64,000 nt of DNA. Origin: Cotesia glomerata. Taxonomy: Eukaryota > Arthropoda > Insecta > Hymenoptera > Braconidae. Under the pieces are notes generated by a model. It saw only the letters and a list, made by a program, of their open reading frames with translations, searched no databases and was not told the DNA's origin. Location of the stretch: positions 10,292,001 through 10,356,000 of the forward strand of contig NC_058159.1 in assembly GCF_020080835.1 (NCBI RefSeq), written 5' to 3'. Below, in pieces: positions 47,940 to 61,400 of this stretch (position 1 is its first letter; each line of letters starts with the position of its first letter). A program made the position numbers and the translations under genes.

Positions 47940-50900
47940 TTATAAAATCATTTATTTTCATAGCGTCAAGTTAAAAATCATAGTAAGCTTATCATTTATT
48001 AGTTTTAATTCAACAATATGATCCAGTAAAATTGAGCATATAAAATGGAAAATGTTAACTTATTAATATATAGTATTTTTTATCAAATAAATTAAACTTG
48101 AATTTAAACGATATTATTAACGAAATTATCTTACAACAGGATAGCGGAAATTTTTGATTAAAAAAAACACTAGTGTTAATTTTATCCGATATGAACTTAA
48201 CTTCACGGATTTTGTTGGTCCATCTTTTTCTTTCGACTCTGCACGTTTCACTGTGAGCGGTACGTGTAATGTATTTTAAAAGCATTCCCTTTTAGGGCAG
48301 CGTCAAAGCCGATGTAAAATATGATCAAATAAAGCGACGGGCGAAATTAGATTTAGCAAGCAGCTCTTTCCCTCTGTCTCTATATACCCCATGAGCTTTA
48401 CCTTTCGAGTCTCACCTCTCTAATAATATATACTGAAAAATCGTGTGAAAACGTTCTCACTAATATTATCCTGTGCCATATAAGCTTTTATGTGCATCTA
48501 TTACGTATAAAAATAAATTCTCACCAATACATACTTTTACATCTGAAATTTTATTACTGTACTCAAAATAAAAGTATACGTGTCAAAAAAGTTTGTAGTA
48601 TTTTTTAAATATTTACAGCGTGTATTTCCTTATGGTAAATATGTATTTTCTTATATTTTTTAATTTTAAAAATATTCTTGTTTCAAGTTTTTTTTCTCTT
48701 GAGTCAAGTTAACTTTTTTATCAATGTAGTGATACTAATATTGCATTCCAAATGAGCTTATTAGCCTAAATTTCTGTAATGTTATTCAAAATTTTTCAAC
48801 TTCTGGAAATTAAATTTTTGGTAATCGAATTTTCATTTTTCATCAAATTTCAATGTTTCAAAGCCATAGCTAGTTATTTGAATCATTTACGACGCGCGTG
48901 CGCATGTGTGTGTGTGTAATTCTTGCAGTAACTTTTGGACAGATTGATTAATCAAATCGTGGTTTGTTGGGTTTAACAGTGGTTTACCGTCCTCAAATTT
49001 TGCGAAAATGTGACCGAATTACCTCTCTAGATTTTAAGAAATCTCATAAATGAAGTTTTAAAAAAAAAATTATTTTTCGAAGTATCTTATGGACTGCTGT
49101 ACCAATCAATTTCAAAATCTGATCAAACTTTTAACTTAAAAAAACAACGTGGAATGTTATGAAGCACATTAAAAACGGTTTATTCATTTGAAAGATATCG
49201 CGGTGGAACAAATTTCAACAAGTATATTTTATCAAGGTAATCTTCGAATTATTCAAATAATCGTCAAATGCTGTAGCTTGAAGATTTTCAGATTTTTCTT
49301 TTGTTGTAAAATCAATCAAAAAGATTACATTTTATGTTTACAAAATTTGGCGAAAATCAGAAAAACCAAGGTAATTTAAAATTATTTGTTGACTATGTTT
49401 TGATTCGATTAATGTATATAAGAAAAATTTTTCTAAAATCTTAATTAAACGTAACAATAAAGGAATATCGTGACTATTAGCATTAATGACTTGAGCGCCC
49501 ATACCAGGCGGTATAATGGCAGCATGTTGTGATAGAGTAAATAAGTGGAGGTATGGGGAAAGCAAGAGGATGGCTGATATAATTTTTGCTCGTTTGATGT
49601 CTTTAATAGAATCAAGCGCGTACCTAGTATAGTGTAGTGTAGTATAGGCACCACTCAATTTACTGGGTGCGACAAATGGCTGTCGAGTAGAGACTGCACC
49701 AGTATATCAATAGGACATATACATAGTTGAACTCTGTATATAGAAAGCGTACGGTGAACATATTTAACGCCACACGTTTGTTGCTCTATTGTGTCTTCAA
49801 AGTCAACTTCGTAGTGACAGGTCTATATTTATACTATACTTGAATAGTGCGTTACAAAAAGACATTATGCAATTAAACTCAGTGTGTTATAGATAATTTG
49901 TTTATCTATAAGCTAATATATTTACTTCTATATCTTTTTTTTGATAAAATTTTGATTTATTCATTGATACAGAAAAAGAATTGCATAGATTCCAAAAAGC
50001 TTAGCTATAAAAAAATTTTTTTTGTTATTATATAATTAATTATTTACAATTTTTGCACCTTCTGCATAATATTTATAGGGAAAAAAAAATAGGGCCTGAT
50101 AAGAAAAGTTTCAGTTTGTGCATTACACTCAACTTATTAAGATTAAGTTATTTTCCTAATTTCAATCGCTATTGTTATGTAAATATTAAACTCGTAGAAA
50201 TAATTTATCGATACAAATATTAAAAAAAAAAAAAATGCGAAGCTTCAGTATACCTAATGTATCAAAAAATTGTTTTAAAATATTATATTTTGTTTATTAT
50301 GAAAGGAAATCTAATTGAAAAACGTTATAATGGATCTCACTTAGTCCATGTTTTGTGTAGGTATCGTATAAAGGTATAGATCTCCATTAAAGAATTTAAA
50401 AACAACCATAATTTACCATTTCCTATAATACTTAGAGAATGACTTTCATTTGTGATTTAATTGAGACTATATAAAACATCTGAGTTAACTTTCTAACGAG
50501 GAAAGAATTTTATATCTATAGAAAGAATCAGGTAAAAAATTCATGCAATCTAATGAAATAAAAACTATAAAACATTTGGTCGAGCTTTATCAAGTTTTAC
50601 ATAACTTTAAATTTTGAAAAAAATTTAATTTTACGAGGTTAAATACGTAATTATAATGTTTAAGTCGAAAAAAGAGATAAAAAAATTAAAAAATGTTGAA
50701 TTCAAATTGTTCATCAAAAACCAAAATAAGCAAATTTTTCAAAAACTCATGGAGTTTGAGGAACTTCTATCACTATAGAACAAGATCTTAAAAATTGAAA
50801 GTTATTTTGTACTTTACAACTTTATTTATCATTAAAGCATGTTTTTAACTTTTTACAACCTGATAATAATTCAAAATTTTTTATAACAACTTATAACCAG

Positions 50901-51220
50901 AAACATTTGGTTTTATAATATTTTTTATTATAAAAAATTGGGCTTATCCAAACAGTTTATTTCATGAAATTCTACTAAACTCAATAAAAATTACATTTTA
51001 TCTGCGAACAAAAACATTTAATGAATTTTAATTTTTTTTTTTTTCAAATTTTCTGTTTAATTAATAGAAAATTATATTTTCACCCCAGTAAATTTAATAA
51101 AAAGAAAAAAAAATAAGTTCTCAAAGCTTGAGCATAACATTAATAATATCATAGTCAACCGATTGAGTAGATGTACACGAAATAAAACGTTCCTACCAGT
51201 ATTTCGGCTTAGACCAATGA
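47940..51220. other. Gene-less AT-rich DNA
   Basis: No supported gene on either strand. A fragment of MITE end (TTGAGTCAAGTTAAC and TTTTTTATCAATGTA) lies at 48695-48730. A TGTGTGTG run lies at about 48905-48917. The frames at 49338-49658 on the - strand lack known domains. Confidence 0.55.
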
Positions 51221-51222
51221 TA

Positions 51223-51918
51223 CACAGAAAGAATGGTTCACTTGAACCAAGAAAATATTTTTCTTGCTAATTATTTTCTTGGGCGAAAAAAAAACTTTTT
51301 TTTGACTCAAGAAATTTCACTTATCACAACAAAATTAATTCTCTTGCTTCAAGAAATACGTATCTTGATCCAAGACAATTTATTTGAATCAAGAAAATTT
51401 TCTTGTTTTGAGAAAATTTTTCTCTTGCTCCAAAAAATTAAGTTCTTGACAGAAGTAAATTTTCTTGTCTTGAGAAAATTTTTCTCTTGCTCCAAAAAAT
51501 TAAATATCTCGATAATAAATTTTCATTAATATTTTTATTGACAAACATGTCAAATGGGAAGATCAAATAATATTGAACCATTTTCTTTCATTCAATATGT
51601 ATAATTGCGTGCTAAAATAATCTAAAATGGGTATCAAATATTCAAGAGAAAAATTTTCTCAAGGTGAGAAAATTTTTTTCTCAGCTGAAGTAGGTGGCGC
51701 TGCTTTCCTAAAGTATATAAAAATCTTGATCCAATATAAAAATTTATTGTATCAAGTATTTATGATAATTTGAATTAAGAAAAATTACTTCCACCAAGAA
51801 TAGAATTTCAAGAAAAATTTTTACTTCGGCCAAAACAACTTCGGTCTTCCTTCGGGCACCCGAAAATTTACTTGAGCCAAGAATTTTATTCTCCAGTCAA
51901 GAAATCTTTTTTTCTGTG
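51223..51918. mobile_element. MITE-like element, 696 bp, CACAGAAAGA termini, TA-flanked
   Basis: TA then CACAGAAAGAATGG at the left; TCTTTTTTTCTGTG then TA at the right. The interior is dominated by tandem-like variants of TTTTCTTGCTCCAAAAAATT and CTTGAACCAAGAAAA. The 98-codon + frame is built from these repeats and is not a gene. Related CTTGAGTCAAG motifs occur at 35790-35840 and 36355-36385. Confidence 0.75.
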
Positions 51919-51924
51919 TAGCGT

Positions 51925-52520
51925 GAACGACCCAAGTGACGAGTTCAAATCCCGTTGACGCTAAGGATTTTTTCAATCGATAATTCCATTATAATCAAAA
52001 TTAAAATCGCTAATGAGTTCTAACATTAAAATATTATCTGATCTTAAATTATTTTATATTTTTTGGAAAATTATACTTTTTTTTTTTTCAAAATGTAGAT
52101 TGGCTTTTGAAAGAGATTTTCTCCATTAGGACTTCTTAGGGATTTACCAATGAGGACCTAACAGGGTTTTGCGTGATTTCACAATGTGTGCACACATTGT
52201 CCATGGACCCAAGAGGGGAACCCAATGGAGACCGAACTTATAATGTAAAATTTATAGCGTTTAAAAAAATTTATAATGTTAAATGAATAGCGTAGCACGC
52301 TATTCAAATTTCTAGTCACATGTAAGATACGTAAGTTATGTAAGAATACGTTTTATAATTGTTTATGTATAGCATGTTGAAAACTCGCAATACATTCATG
52401 GGAATTGTTTTCAACAGAATGTGAGTTTTACCACCATTTTTCCATCTCAAAAGTCACAAAATATTGAGTATCATTGATTAATAACGTAGTTCATTACACT
52501 ATCTATAGTTTCAAAACAGT
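51925..52520. other. Gene-less DNA
   Basis: It includes a 12-bp palindromic patch (ACAATGTGTGCACACATTGT) at about 52181-52200 and a tRNA-T-arm-like segment at 51940-51960. Nothing is annotatable as a gene. Confidence 0.5.
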
Positions 52521-52523
52521 GTA

Positions 52524-52717
52524 CACAGTAAGAAAAATTTCCGTGTTGTAGAATCAACTATCATGAGCTAAAAAAAAATATTTTAGAATATTTTTGAAAA
52601 CAAAAATTATTTTGGTTGACGTCAAATTTTTTTGTCTTCAGAAAATCGTTTTTGCTTCGAAGCAGTTTAAGTTTTTCCAGAAAATTTTGTTGGTTTAAGT
52701 ATATCTATTTTTCTGTG
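52524..52717. mobile_element. MITE, 194 bp, CACAGTAAGAAAAAT termini, TA-flanked
   Basis: TA then CACAGTAAGAAAAATTT at the left and CTATTTTTCTGTG then TA at the right. The match is imperfect but consistent with the other TA-flanked elements in the 36-56 kb zone. Non-coding. Confidence 0.55.
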
Positions 52718-52719
52718 TA

Positions 52720-55285
52720 GAGAAGTGTAGATTGTATAGATTTTTATTTTGATTGAACATAGTCAAATAGTTTTCTAAAGCAGCATAATTTTCTGATGAT
52801 TATCAATAGTTTACGCGTTACATCTACATTAAAGTCTACATCCCGTTAATGGTGCTTTCATTATCATACCATTCTTCTCGGGAAATCGTACGGAATGATA
52901 TAACCCCCTCGAGTGAGTGTATTTAGTCATATTCCCCGACGCACAGAACCTAAATGTTTGATATAACCGAATGCTATTGCGCAACTTCTCTCCCTCCTAT
53001 TGGTTCTCTATATCCCTCACTCATCCTTCAGTTGTAACATCCAGAAATGCGTTTTCACGCCAATTTGTCTCTCCGGAAGCTTTCACGAGTCTTTACGCCT
53101 CGTTCCATCTCTCCCTTATTCACTTTTCCCACGTATACACACTCAGTTGGCCACGCATTTTCTTTCCTTCATTGACTTATCAACTCTCATCATTCAATCT
53201 CAATGATTTTTCTTTATTATTTTCGCATGCGTATAAATGTTACAATACATTTCGCAAATACTTTCTTGTCTTGTATGTGTTGATAGTGCATTGTTGTACA
53301 TGATGATAATTGCGTTCCAACGGAACATCAGTTGAAGCAAACCATGAAAAAATTTTCTGATATAGCCTGATTTGACTATATAGAATTTTTTCAGAAAAAA
53401 TTTGAAAAATTATAAAATTTTTTTTTTTATTCATATATTAGCCATGTCAGGCTTCATCGGAAACCTTTTTTACGGGAAACTATTTATCTAACTATCAATT
53501 AGTATTCATTTATACTATAATATGTTGTAAAATTTTTGTTTGTAATTTTGATGTACAATAAAAAAATATCAGACATCAGAAATTGAATAAACATTTAGTT
53601 TCGTTGATGAATTTTAAACTCAAGTATTTGGCTCGTTTTCTTAGTTGACTTTCAATGATGCAGGTCGGTTATTTTGAGAGCCATTGTAGTCATTGAAACA
53701 CCTCCATCGCTTTGAGTACTCAACGTCACTCATTCAGAGTTGCGAGCGATGATTCAACTGAAATCATAAGATACAACGCGATACATAGATATAACTTTTG
53801 AGATATATTTTTATCACAAACTCAAAAAACACATCTACACTCATAAAAACATAATCAAACAATTATGTATTGTTTTCAAATCCAATCTCATCACTCATCT
53901 TATACCTGTATAGACTACTGATTTTATATTTTTTTCGAATAACAATGAGCTGCAACGATACTTCACACATAACCTGTGTGGTAGTTGATATCAGTCAATA
54001 TATTCTTGATGGATTTAGGAATGGCGTGTGGTATGTGTGTGGTTTTCACATATCTGGGCAACGAAAAGAGATTTAGCAGAGGTTGGTTGGCTTGTACGGT
54101 TTCTTACAAGCCACACGGCATCATCACAACTGTATATAATAACGAGAAGAAGCCTGATGTGGTATATTTCCCTGGGGCCCAGGGAGCTTAGCTTCCAAGC
54201 CTCCCCTTGCCCGTCTTAGCTTATCATTGCTTACGAGTATCAGTGAAATGCTTCTTCACTCTATCACCAACCTGCAGAATGAGATTGAGAAAGAGGGAGT
54301 GAATGGAGTGAGCTAAGAAGAAAGCAAGCAACAAAATTGAGAGAAATATGTACTGGAAGATCATATCAGAGCAGATAATTGGTCGACAATCCTCTCTGCA
54401 ATCTCAATTCTCGTATTCTCTATCTCTATTATTTCAGTCTCTCTTTTGTTCGATATTCGACTGCATCGAACTAACAGACTCACTAAAAGTATAGAACAAC
54501 GGAGTAGTAGAGATCGTCTACTTGCAGCTATTGAAGGCATTAAGAGATTGTTTTAATTAAAAGCTACTGTAGCATATCGGGAGCTTTTTTTTATTGTAAC
54601 ATCCACTCGGAAAAAAATTTTAATTATGGAAAAGTATACTAGTAGTGATACGCTCTACAGCGAGCTTATTAATTATTTTTTTAATGTATATCACATAAAG
54701 ATATTATTGAAATTAATGAAACTTCTTAATTTTTTAAATAACGTCATTAATATAGGAATTGATACAGTGCATTTAGACGGCTCTATGTTGTAAAAGTATC
54801 TTTTTTGCGAACATTCTTATTTCGAAAGTATCCAATACTTTTCATTATTCATATTTGAATATTGATTGATGTTCTCGATAAACTTTAATTATCATTTCTT
54901 CAAACTAAGAAAAAACTAATGATTTTGTGGTTAAATCGTAGATGAAATTCAATCAAATGGAACTCATAGTTTTTTATCCCTTATTATTATTAATGAAAAT
55001 ATTGTCATACATACTTATAATTAATTGTAATGGTAAAATTATGATTAGGGATGTGGAAAATTGACAGGATCTTAAATAATATTATATTATTATTTCTGCA
55101 ACGTTTCGACCATTTATTTGATCTTAATCAGGCATCTGAAAATTACAAATTTTCATAATTATACAATACGAAACATTAATACAATTACACTATTTACTAT
55201 AACATAAAAATAATTAACAATCCCATATTGTACAGACGTAGTTTGTCGATAAATTCATACAAAATAACATAATTGTTATTTCGTT
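52720..55285. other. Gene-less, partly less AT-rich DNA
   Basis: Several short frames at 52971-53303 and 53870-54219 have no recognised domains. The sequence around 54170-54560 is pyrimidine/purine-biased and appears unique. It could be part of an intron or a regulatory region of an unseen gene. Confidence 0.45.
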
Positions 55286-55287
55286 TA

Positions 55288-55487
55288 TCTATACTAATAT
55301 TATAAAGAGGAAAGATTTGATTGTTTGTTTGTTTGCATTGAATAGGCTCCGAAACTATTGAACCAATTTGAAAAATTCTTTCACTGTTGGGAAGCTACAC
55401 TATCCCCGGGTGACATAGGCTATATTGTATTATAATTAATTTTGAAATTTTGTTAAGTACCCATGCAAAGCCGAGGCAGACTGCTAG
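55288..55487 (+). mobile_element. Non-autonomous Helitron, 200 bp
   Basis: Starts TCTATACTAATATTATAAAG after an A and ends GCAGACTGCTAG before a T: the canonical 5'-TC, CTRR-3' and A/T insertion site of Helitrons. The body, with GAACCAATTTGAAAAATTCTT and GGGTGACATAGGCTATA, matches a short Helitron family I know from other insects. A GC-rich pre-terminal tract (GCCGAGGCAGACTG) could form the 3' hairpin. No coding capacity. Confidence 0.8.
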
Positions 55488-55512
55488 TTTACAATAACAT
55501 GAAATAAAAGTA

Positions 55513-55783
55513 CACTGATAGAAGGATTTGTTTGTATTAAATAATATTTTTTAATAGCTAACAAATCATTTATTAGAGACCATTTTTTAATATTAAATAT
55601 ATATTTCTTAGTATTTAAAATGATTTGTTTGTATTTAATAAATCTGATATCCATTTATTAAATATTAATAAATCTTTTTAAATACTAATAAATATTTGTT
55701 AAGGCCTAACAAATGGCTTCTAATAAATGATTTGTTAAATATTAACAAATCTTTTTAACTATAAACAAATCCTTCTATCAGTG
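55513..55783. mobile_element. Palindromic MITE, 271 bp, CACTGATAGAAGGATTTG family, copy 2
   Basis: TA flanks; starts CACTGATAGAAGGATTTGTT and ends AACAAATCCTTCTATCAGTG, a perfect 20-bp inverted pair. Its order of internal motifs matches copy 1 at 38113-38383, and the length is identical. It lies 25 bp from the end of the Helitron, so the two insertions are neighbours. Confidence 0.9.
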
Positions 55784-55789
55784 TACATA

Positions 55790-57487
55790 ATTAAAATACA
55801 CTTGACTATCGTAACGTGGTAGCATAACTGAGTCAAACTTATTATTATCATGATTTTAGCATACACTTTATTCAGATTTGTTGAGGATATATGATATTCA
55901 GTTAAAATAGCCAACTTAAAAACATTTATCTTTCTTATTTCAAGTCGAATTTGTGTTATCACTGTATATGATATTTCAAAATTTCAAGGCAATCATCTAT
56001 GTATTTTTTTTGACTTCCCGCTAAGAAAATTCAAAATTTTCGAAAACCGAAAAGTTATTGGTTTTACTCCGTTTTTCAAAAATCAAGTTTTCATCAGATC
56101 TCGACATTTTGAGGTCCTAGAAAGCTTTTCTGACGATTTTTACGATGGTGTGATTCGGACCGGTAGATTTTGAAAAATCTCAAAAAAATTTTTTTTTTAA
56201 ATGTGGTTTTTTTGGAATAACTTTTAAACGGCTCTACCGATCGATTTCAAAAACTAATCAGCTCTTAGCATCAAAAAACCACGTCGATCGCCACCAAGAC
56301 GGTCAAGATCGGTTCATTCGTTCGTGAATTATCGTTGACGAAAAAAATCGAAAAAAAGTGATTTTTTCGAAATTACTCCGAAATTTCCGGTCTGATCAAT
56401 TTATGTCCAAAAGTATATCATAGAATTTGAAAAACTGCGTAGAATGCTGCCAATTGCGTGAAAATCAGTTCATTCATTCATAAGTTATTACGGTTTGGGC
56501 TCAAAGAGCTCAAAAGTATTAGAACAACTAACTCTTTGAGCTCGAAAGGCTCAAAATAACACATAAATTACATTTTTGAGCTCGAAGAATGGAATGAGCG
56601 AGAAGTTGCAGGGATGGCCTTTATGGTCAACCCTTTTCCTAATTTTTTTATGGGCAAACATTTAGAGAGATTAAATATTTAAAACACAATAACATTCCAA
56701 AAATGTTTTATATTTTATTTTTTTCATTAAAAAAAATTCCTTAAATACTTTGTGTAGTTTTAAAAAATATTTTTTCTATTTGAATTAGCCAGTCATAGAT
56801 ATCAGAATGATGGTGATATAATGTGAGAATAATATGAAGCATCGATCAAACAGTGCAACTCATAGCCATTGCTTTTTTTTTTCTTAACTCATCACGGTGT
56901 TAGTGATTACAGACCGCAGGTGTGAGGTATGTCACGGGTGCACAACACGCCTTAGTTGTTCCAAGAGGCTTGTATAGCATCAAAGAATACATAAAGTCTA
57001 CGCGGATCTCTTTTTTACGTACACAAATCCACTGCTTTACTGTGATAGCGATCAAAGCCGGTGAGCAAAAGGCTACAAAAAAGAGAAGCATTGTATAGAG
57101 CTACGATGTGGAGAAAAATGTTGGAGGCGGAGGAAAAAGGCTAGTAGACAGACAAGTAGTGGAAGGAAGAGAAAGAACAAAAACGCCTTAGACTTTCATA
57201 GTCTTGTATTGGAAGAGAGATTCGTTCCTTTGGTGAGGTGTACAGGCAGGATAAATAAACGCGGCAGGCGGACCCTCTCATTTTAGACTCTTCTATGCTT
57301 ACCGCTACATACTATCGCTGCTACAAACGACAATGTGCAAGTCATTCGTTTGTGCTGGTCGATGGACTCTATATATCCACACCGCACCATTACGTTATAG
57401 GCTACATGTTTTTTGATGGAGAGTCGATCGTAAGATACTTGTCAGTTTTAAGGAGTATGGAGATGAACTCTCGCGCCCCTAAATCAC

Positions 57488-57490
<3 letters not shown>
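55790..57490. other. Gene-less DNA with dispersed repeats
   Basis: 56010-56650 is a repeat-like block: its start resembles 29905-29985, and its end holds the inverted copy of the repeat seen at 38400, 41785 and 47205. It includes GAGCTC-based palindromic motifs near 56505-56580. 56880-57480 is less AT-rich with no recognisable gene. Confidence 0.5.

Positions 57491-57493
<3 letters not shown>

Positions 57494-57525
<32 letters not shown>
57494..57525. repeat. (TA)n microsatellite
   Basis: About 16 uninterrupted TA units shortly upstream of the BEL 3' LTR. Confidence 0.95.
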
Positions 57526-57527
<2 letters not shown>

Positions 57528-57627
57528 TTAATTTATTACAAACGAATAAATATCAATATTTATTTGTTTCAATATCGAAAAACAATTTTTTTTTTTTATT
57601 GTTTAATCTTTATATTTTAACTATTTA

Positions 57628-58273
57628 TGTTTTCTTGTAAATTAAAAGAGGTATGAAACTACAAGAAATTTGTGATATTTAATTAAAAAGATCACAATAG
57701 TTATTTTAAAAATAAATTATTTATTGAAAAGTGAGCACTGACTCTGGTTACATAAATTTGGTCGGTAGAAAAGTAGGTATGAATTCGGTAAGAACGCTCG
57801 GCGAGCTTGGTCTATGGTTTGTCAGTAACTGCCTTAGTCGATTTTTGGTAAAACGATCGTCAGTCAGTTAATGCAATTTTGGGAAGGGTATTTCGGTTTA
57901 TGATTGGTGGAAACTAAATGGAGTTGGGGAATTGTTGCTAAACGGTAGGATTCTAGAGAGGGTATTATTTATTTAAAGGAGGGTTGTTTAAACTTAGTGT
58001 GGGAAGATTGTTAAATTCGAAGTGGTCTGGTCGCCATCTGATAAACAGATGGGTTGTAAAAATTTGTCTGTTTATGTCGAAGGTTCGTCTAGGTCATTAA
58101 AGGGATTATTTAACAATGGTAACTACTTGAATCTTAGCGGTCATATATTATCGGATTATACGTTTTACAACGTATTTGTAGAAACTCTGTCAAACATTTT
58201 AAAATATGAGTAAACTTAGAAATATTTTACAATTTTCTCAAAAACTTACAAAACTACGATACATAACTGAACA
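57628..58273 (-). repeat. BEL 3' LTR, 646 bp
   Basis: In element orientation it starts TGTTCAGTTATGTATCG right after the polypurine tract and ends TTTAATTTACAAGAAAACA. The last 21 bp recur at the right window edge as the end of the 5' LTR, which fixes the lower boundary. The 5-bp host flank at the outer end is ATTTA on the + strand; the matching flank lies outside the window. Confidence 0.85.
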
Positions 58274-58288
58274 TTCTCCCCCCGTTGA
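58274..58288 (-). other. BEL polypurine tract
   Basis: CTCAACGGGGGGAGAA in element orientation, immediately before the 3' LTR. This is the expected site of plus-strand priming in reverse transcription. Confidence 0.75.
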
Positions 58289-58406
58289 GAGGGTCAACCG
58301 AACAACAATACAATACGATAATATTAATAAAGTAAAGTAATGTAAATTTCAAATCACTTAAAGTCTCTAGTAAATGTCTTTCTATTTTTTTTTTTTTTTT
58401 TTTTTT

Positions 58407-61400
58407 TTATTCTTTCTCAGTCTGAATGATCGGTAAAATTGCTAATTTTTTCACATTACGAATGAACGAGGTTTTCGCGGTTTTCACTCTCACCGTTCTA
58501 ACAACACCGTCATCACCTGGTAAACATTCGATGACTCGTCCCAAGGCCCATTGTGATGGGGGTAGGTTATCTTCCTTCAGGATGACCACTGTCCCAACGG
58601 TAATATTGGGTTCTGATTTTGTCCATTTGGTTCGTTGGATTATTTCAGTGAGATATTCACGTCTCCAACGTTTCCAAAAGTCTTGTTTGACCTTTTGGAT
58701 ATGTTCCCATGTCTTTAAACGATTAGTAGGGACATCGGTGAAATTTCGGTCGCGTAAGTTGGTTAATGAATCACCAATCAAAAAATGGCCAGGTGTAAGG
58801 ACTATGGGATCATTGGAATCAGAAGAAATGGGAGTAAGAGGGCGCGAATTTAATATGGCTTCGATCTCGGTTATTAGGGTATTAAATTGTTCATAGGTAA
58901 ACAGCATCTCTAGTCCTGCGACGTGGATCAAATGACGTTTGAAGCTTTTCACTGCGGCTTCCCATAAGCCGCCCACGTGAGGTGCCCGTGGTGGTATAAA
59001 ATGCCATTGAATTCCCTTGCTGGTTAGGTAAGCGTTAATCTTATCTTGAGCATCAGTAGTATAAAGCTCTTCGGTCAATTCTTTCAAAATATTATTTGCT
59101 CCTACAAAGTTAGTTCCGTTATCACTGAAGATGTCCTGGCATAAACCGCGTCGAGAGACGAAGCGTCTTAATGCTGCGATAAAACCTTCAGAGGACAGGT
59201 CGGTAACTAATTCTAAATGGACAGCTTTTATAGATAAGCAAACAAATACGGCAACATACGATTTTACTGCTGTTTTATTACGGTATTTCTTCTCTTTCAG
59301 TAGAAATGGTCCACAGTAATCAACTCCAACTTGACTGAAAGGGCGCGAAGGCGTGACTCGTTGTCTAGGTAGGTCTCCCATGAGGTAACTGGGTGTTGGA
59401 GGTTTTGTTTTCCAACATTGTAAACATCCTTTCAAAACTTTGAAGACTTGACTTCTTCCATCAATAATCCAATATTTACGTCGGAGTAAATATAATGTTT
59501 GATGGACTCCGGTATGCAAATGTAGATTGTGGTAATGTCGAATAATTACATTAGTAACATGATTATTCTTTGGTAAAATGATAGGATGTTTTGTGTTATA
59601 GGGTAAGTCTGATGAAGATAATCGTCCACCTACTCTCATAATTTGTTGGTCATCCATTTTTGGAGTTAATTTTGATATTTTGATGGTATCATGAATGAGA
59701 GTTCCCGATTCTTGTAATTCTTTTATTTCTTTAGCAAAGGCTTGTTTTTGTACAGCTTTTAAAATCCGGATCTCCATATCACGTAGTTCCTTTATAGTTA
59801 AAGGACCTTTTGTTTTACAATGTTGGCCGAATCTGAGACAATAAACTAACGAACGGATCATACGGTTATAACTTGAAAATCTGGTAAGGTCGACAAACTC
59901 ATGAGGTATGGTTAATAAACAGGTAGCTCTCCGGTGCTCAAGTATTTCCTTTAACAATGGTAATTGATACGTAGGCCATTTTTCGGCAAGTTCTCTTAGC
60001 CAAGATGGCCCATGTTTCCAGATGTTCATTGAGGTAAATTCAGCTGGCAAAACTCCTCTTGATACAAGATCTGCTGGATTGTCTTTTGTCGGAACATGTC
60101 TCCATGATTTAACATCGGTTTTTGTTTGAATGTCTGAAACTCGGTTGGATACAAATGTTTTTAACTGATGTGGTGAGGTATTTAACCAGTTAAGAACAAT
60201 GGTAGAATCGGTCCAATAATGTATATTGTCAAATGTCATTTTTGATGCAGTGATTGTTGCTTTCATTAAAGATGATAACAGTTGAGCTCCACATAATTCA
60301 AGTCGGGGTATGGTAATGGTTTTTAAAGGGGCTACTTTTGACTTGGCACATATTAGAAGTGCCTGGATCTTTCCTTGAGGGTCAGTCACTCGCAGGTAGA
60401 TACAGGCTCCGTATGCCTTTTCACTGGCATCACAGAATCCATGCAATTGTTGTTGTTTTGTATTCGGTGTAACAATGGTTCTTGGAAATGATACCTGGTT
60501 TAATATATTCAGTTGAGTGCAATAGGTTTTCCATTCTGTATGGAGTTGGATAGGTAAAGATTCATCCCAATCTAGTTTTGCATCCCACAGCTTTTGGATA
60601 AGAATTTTTGCTAAAATAATGACTGGAGCTAATAAACCGAGAGGATCAAATATTTTTGCAACTTCAGATAAAATGTTTCGCTTGGTTATTTTGGTTTGTT
60701 CTAAAAATAAAATAGGTTTAACTGTATAGATTATATTGTCAGTTCTGGATTCCCAACATATACCAAGTGTTTTTAATGTCGAGTCACCCAACTGCAAATG
60801 AGGGTTTATATTTTCTTGAGGTACGTCTTTTAATACAGCAGAGTTGTTTGAGGCCCATTGACGAATTGTGAGTCCGGCCCTTCTTAAGATTTGTGTTACT
60901 TGTTGTCTAATTTTTATTGCCTTTTCCACATCTTCAGTTCCTGAGAGTAGGTCGTCTACATAAAAATCTTCTTTTAAAACTTTTGCTGCTATAGGAAACT
61001 GTTGTCCTTCATCGTCGGCTAATTGGTGTAAACATCGAATAGCCAGGTATGGAGACGTTCTAATCCCAAAGGTTACGGTATCTAACTCGTAGGTTTGTAT
61101 TTCATTATTACTGTTCCTCCACAGAATGCGTTGGTATTTTCGGTCTTCTTTTCTAATTAAAAATTGTCGGTACATTTTTTCAATATCGCCTGTTATAACG
61201 ATAGGGTGTTTCCTAAACCGTATTAATAATGAGAATAAATCAGATTGAATGGTAGGTCCAGTGAATAATACGTCATTTAAAGATACACCGGTAGTTGTAT
61301 TCGCAGATCCATCAAATACAACTCGTACTTTAGTGGTCATACTGCTGTTTTTAATCACAGCGTGATGTGGTAGGTAATAATTAGGTGTATTTGAAGGTGA

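Noticed and set aside
51233..51529. 98-codon + frame as a gene
   Set aside because: It consists of MITE-internal repeats of CTTG/CAAG and TTTTCTTG text.
51919..51962. tRNA T-arm-like segment (GAGTTCAAATCCCG) with short pairing ends
   Set aside because: The D-arm and anticodon arm are missing, so it is not a tRNA gene.
58426..58896. 156-codon + strand frame as a gene
   Set aside because: It is the antisense shadow of the integrase/C-terminal part of BEL pol; the same holds for the + frames at 62071-62436 and 62675-63514.
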